Shown here: in pieces, positions 61,542 to 64,000 of the stretch
Layout of the letters: the number at the start of each line of letters is the position of its first letter
How positions within the stretch are numbered: position 1 is the stretch's first letter
Assembly: GCA_029936965.1 (NCBI GenBank)
Contig: JAPYRG010000002.1
Span: forward strand, 1-64,000
Direction: 5' to 3'
DNA: 64,000 nt
Origin: Fidelibacterota bacterium
GTDB taxonomy: Bacteria; Fidelibacterota; Marinisomatia; Marinisomatales; TCS55
Position numbers and translations under genes: made by a program
Notes under the pieces: model-generated
Databases searched by the model: none
What the model was told of the DNA's origin: nothing
Seen by the model: only the letters and a program-made list of their open reading frames with translations

Positions 61542-62592
61542 TAGTATTTAGTATTTTAAAAAGTTTGTGATTTGATTTTGAGAAAGCATAATTATTTATA
61601 TCTTTAGGTCTTATCCAGCAAACATCTTTCATATTTTTAATATTAATGTCATTAATTCTACAATGATATAGAGATACTCTAATATCAAAATGAGAATATG
61701 AATGTTTTATTGTGCAAATTTTGTTTTGTATTCGAGTTGTAAAATTTAAAGAGTTCTTAATATAATTAAATAATTGTATATCATCAGAAATTTTCAAATC
61801 GATCTGAGTATTTGGAAGCTCCCACAAGCCACCTAACATAGAATTAAATGGTCGTTTCATAATTAAAAATTGTTTTTTATGCCAAATAATAGCAGCAATA
61901 AAATGTTTAATATTTTTTATACTTTTATTTCTTTTAATTGGATAACTAAAGGGCAATAAAGTATTTTTTGCTTTGCAAAATTGTGAAACAGGGCATTTAA
62001 TACATTGAGTGTTAATCGGAGCACAAATTGATGAACCTAAATCCATTAAAGCTTGATTCAAATCGCCAGGTCTTTCTTTATCAATAAATTTCTCCAACAA
62101 ATTAAATATTCTTCTCCTATTATAGGGTGTCAAATTTCTTATAGCTAGTATTCTTGATATTACACGTGTAACATTTGCATCAACAGCGGGAGCTGGAAGT
62201 TTATCGACTATTGAATAAACTGCAGCTGAAATATAATTACCAATACCAGGCAGTTTTAGAAAGTCAGTCATATTATTCGGTAGTTGCGAATTATATTGGG
62301 AATATAAAATAATGCATGCCTTATAAAAATTGACACATCGAGAATAGTACCCCAAGCCTTCCCAGAGTTTTAATAAGTCATCTAAATTCGATAGAGCTAC
62401 AGATTCAATAGTAGGATACTTTTTCAACCACCTTTTATAATATGGAATTACGGTTTCAACTTTTGTCTGTTGCAACATTACTTCGGATAGATATACATGA
62501 TAAAGATCATTGTATTTTCTCCATGGTAAGTCACGCTTATTTTGATCATACCATTTCAATAAATATGGCGAAATATTATTTGTAGTATACAA
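61525..62592 (-). CDS. mutY: A/G-specific adenine DNA glycosylase
   Basis: Removes adenine mispaired with 8-oxoguanine. Catalytic Glu37 (LSEVMLQQTKV), helix-hairpin-helix LPGIGNYISAAV, Asp in VDANVTRV, and the 4Fe-4S loop C-x6-C-x2-C-x5-C (CAPINTQCIKCPVSQFC). A C-terminal NUDIX-like recognition domain follows (about 225-355). The 355-aa length is standard. Directly after marR with no gap. Confidence 0.96.
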   Translation of the reverse strand: MYTTNNISPYLLKWYDQNKRDLPWRKYNDLYHVYLSEVMLQQTKVETVIPYYKRWLKKYPTIESVALSNLDDLLKLWEGLGYYSRCVNFYKACIILYSQYNSQLPNNMTDFLKLPGIGNYISAAVYSIVDKLPAPAVDANVTRVISRILAIRNLTPYNRRRIFNLLEKFIDKERPGDLNQALMDLGSSICAPINTQCIKCPVSQFCKAKNTLLPFSYPIKRNKSIKNIKHFIAAIIWHKKQFLIMKRPFNSMLGGLWELPNTQIDLKISDDIQLFNYIKNSLNFTTRIQNKICTIKHSYSHFDIRVSLYHCRINDINIKNMKDVCWIRPKDINNYAFSKSNHKLFKILNTNGWTI

Positions 62593-63018
62593 TTATTTAA
62601 TTCTTAAAAGTTGTTTTGATAACAACCAATGTAATGATGTTAACATTTCTCTTATATCATTTCGATCTTCAGGTGGAATTGTATTAATAATTTCTATTCC
62701 AAATTCATTTATCTTTGTATCAATTTCGCGCCTTATCTCTTCACCCTTTGAGGTAATCTTAACAAATACAACTCTCCTGTCATTTTCTCCTTTATATTTT
62801 TCAACCCAATCATTTCTTATTAAAACGCTGATTAATCTTGTCATTGTACTATTATCTACACCCATTTGTTTTGATAGAGAGGACATATCTGTGCCTTCAG
62901 AAGAAATTGATGACAAAAGAAGGATCTGTGGAAGGGTTAGATCAGGGCTACTTACCCTATAACGAAATATTGACTGAAGGTCAAGGAGGAAAACCTTGAG
63001 CAATTCACCAAAATCCAT
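62593..63018 (-). CDS. MarR family transcriptional regulator
   Basis: A 141-aa winged-helix repressor, starting at the ATG at 63018; an in-frame TTG at 63033 lies inside the promoter. DNA-binding helices at about 40-75 (SSLSKQMGVDNSTMTRLISVLIRNDWV) and wing ENDRRVVFVKIT, flanked by dimer helices. Heads an operon with mutY, plsC, the DoxX-like and the aminotransferase genes. A palindrome that overlaps its promoter suggests autoregulation. Confidence 0.9.
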   Translation of the reverse strand: MDFGELLKVFLLDLQSIFRYRVSSPDLTLPQILLLSSISSEGTDMSSLSKQMGVDNSTMTRLISVLIRNDWVEKYKGENDRRVVFVKITSKGEEIRREIDTKINEFGIEIINTIPPEDRNDIREMLTSLHWLLSKQLLRIK

Positions 63019-63020
63019 TA

Positions 63021-63052
63021 TTGTATAATACAAATATATTATACTTTTTCAA
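63021..63052 (-). promoter_or_regulatory. marR promoter with overlapping palindromic operator
   Basis: On the minus strand TTGAAA (complement of 63047-63052), 16 nt, then TATTAT (complement of 63025-63030) look like -35 and -10 boxes. The inverted repeat GTATAATA (63023-63030) and TATTATAC (63037-63044) covers spacer and -10. A second palindrome, TTGTATAATACAA (63021-63033), has the TTGTA/TACAA shape of many MarR operators. The expected start of transcription is at or next to the ATG, so the message may be leaderless. Confidence 0.6.
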
Positions 63053-63064
63053 AGATTTTCTTTA

Positions 63065-64000
63065 TTATAGTAATGGGAGTGACATTAATCTTTTTGAATG
63101 GTCATTTAAGACTTTATATATAATTGTAATTGTTTCATCCGAATAATTACCATGTCCCATAAAAGCTTTATGGTCCATAGTGTATTTACCCATATATAAC
63201 CATGCCCCTGTAACTATATCATCTTCATTATTATATGTAATTATTTTATCTGCTCCGTTTTGCCCAGACGTTGGCCCTATCTGGCTTATGGTATTAATTA
63301 TACCATCATTCTCATACCATGTTGAATCTGTACAATCACCCTCAAGCCAGCATTGTCTAGTTTTTCCCATCAAATATGCGTTTGGACGAAGAACTATACT
63401 CATAGTAGTATTAGGTTTATGATAACCAGTCTTTTCATCATGCCTTGTGTTTCCTGTAGTAAATGAAAAATAATATATATCATTATTAGCTTTTAAATAA
63501 GTATTTAACTGTCTTGCTCCATCTATACTTACATCCCAAGCGCAAAAATTCTTTGTTTCCCATGCAGGGTGATGTCTCAATCTTTCAAAGTACTTATTCC
63601 ACGGCTCATTACGATGCCTGTTGAACCCCCATTGCTCAAGATCAAAACTATATATTCTATTATCTATGATCGCAGCTAACCCCATTAATTCTTCCATAAA
63701 GGGTAAAGTTGTACTGACAATGTTTGAAAGCGTTGTTCCATTATGCGGTGTGGCTATTGTAGTAATAGACCTTATCCACTTTAATTTCTTTTTTCCAAGC
63801 AATCCAGTTTCTTCTAAAGTCGTATTTAATGAATCAGAATATATTTGATTTTCAAGTAAGAATTGCAACATCCTTGCTGTTTGACCACCTAAACTATGAC
63901 CAATAATATGTATTGGGTTATCATTGCTCCATTGTGGATATAGCCCCTCCCAATCTTTATTTTTTGGTTTTTGTATTATACTATACTTATCTGAGTGTTT
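63065..64000 (-). CDS. Lipase, family I.5-like (5' end outside the window)
   Basis: Alpha/beta hydrolase. The visible part begins before GHSLGGQTARML (nucleophile Ser) and includes WGFNRHRNEPWNKYFERLR, an Asp in WYENDGIINTISQIGP and His in MDHKAFMGHG, in the order of Geobacillus thermoalkalophilic and staphylococcal lipases. About 311 residues are visible; the N-terminus, including any signal peptide, lies beyond position 64000. The open frame continues upstream of the ATG at 63871, so that ATG is internal. A triglyceride or ester lipase is likely. Confidence 0.88.
   Translation of the reverse strand, partial: KHSDKYSIIQKPKNKDWEGLYPQWSNDNPIHIIGHSLGGQTARMLQFLLENQIYSDSLNTTLEETGLLGKKKLKWIRSITTIATPHNGTTLSNIVSTTLPFMEELMGLAAIIDNRIYSFDLEQWGFNRHRNEPWNKYFERLRHHPAWETKNFCAWDVSIDGARQLNTYLKANNDIYYFSFTTGNTRHDEKTGYHKPNTTMSIVLRPNAYLMGKTRQCWLEGDCTDSTWYENDGIINTISQIGPTSGQNGADKIITYNNEDDIVTGAWLYMGKYTMDHKAFMGHGNYSDETITIIYKVLNDHSKRLMSLPLL

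Noticed and set aside
63971..63986. TTGTATTATAC-like sequence resembling the marR operator
   Set aside because: It lies inside the lipase reading frame and matches only part of the palindrome; probably chance.

Overview
The window is AT-rich, with short intergenic gaps. It reads as the chromosome of a Gram-negative, probably marine, bacterium. Lipid A synthesis genes (lpxA, lpxC, lpxD, an LpxL-like acyltransferase), BamA, Skp, a TonB-dependent receptor with a carboxypeptidase-like N-terminal domain, a DUF5916 barrel and loose lipoboxes of the Bacteroidetes type point to the FCB group. Gene content and style fit Candidatus Marinimicrobia (SAR406) best. That placement is inference from family patterns, not from a marker-gene tree. 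I see 66 protein genes and one tRNA. There is no CRISPR array, prophage, insertion sequence or rRNA.

Layout. 1-4.3 kb: tRNA-Ile2(CAT), an unrecognised protein, a hotdog thioesterase and a GH20 hexosaminidase lipoprotein. 4.3-9.8 kb: a lipoprotein, a cation/proton antiporter, and two lytic transglycosylases (MltC-like and MltD-like with LysM) flanking a small acidic exported protein that has its own strong ribosome binding site and terminator. 9.8-15.9 kb: an unknown membrane protein with its partner, gpmA, a beta-propeller lipoprotein, a fused ATP sulfurylase/APS kinase and a DUF971 protein. 16.0-21.8 kb: a run of membrane and periplasmic genes with unusual histidine motifs (candidate metal handling), ending in a DUF5916 outer-membrane protein. 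21.8-31.9 kb: mutM, a MORN-repeat protein, a large TonB-dependent receptor, two unknown exported proteins, the yqeY-cvpA-dnaG operon and an orphan DNA methyltransferase.

32.0-40.9 kb: ArsC-type reductase, a PHP-domain lipoprotein with a probable non-ATG start, an outer-membrane protein, an M23 peptidase, a rhomboid protease, a nucleoside salvage set (cdd, tdk, nupC), adk and coaE. 40.9-46 kb: nfeD-floA membrane-domain operon with a small anchored protein, LpxL-like acyltransferase, tsaC and a DUF3108 protein. 46-56 kb: one ten-gene envelope operon on the minus strand (uppS, bamA, skp, lpxD, lpxC, fabZ, lpxA, an unknown exported protein, dxr, rseP). 56-64 kb: a zinc-ribbon/membrane pair, a cysteine-free Mrp ATPase, two ferredoxins, and a MarR-headed operon (marR, mutY, plsC, DoxX-like, aminotransferase), then a lipase running off the end.

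The strongest leads are the histidine-motif membrane cluster at 16-19.6 kb, the Mrp protein without any cysteine, the methyltransferase with DPPE in place of DPPY/W, the AUU-type start of the PHP lipoprotein, the base-composition step inside nupC, and a palindromic operator overlapping the marR promoter. Convergent genes end almost on top of each other at eight places, with visible terminators at only two other convergent junctions, which suggests genome compaction.
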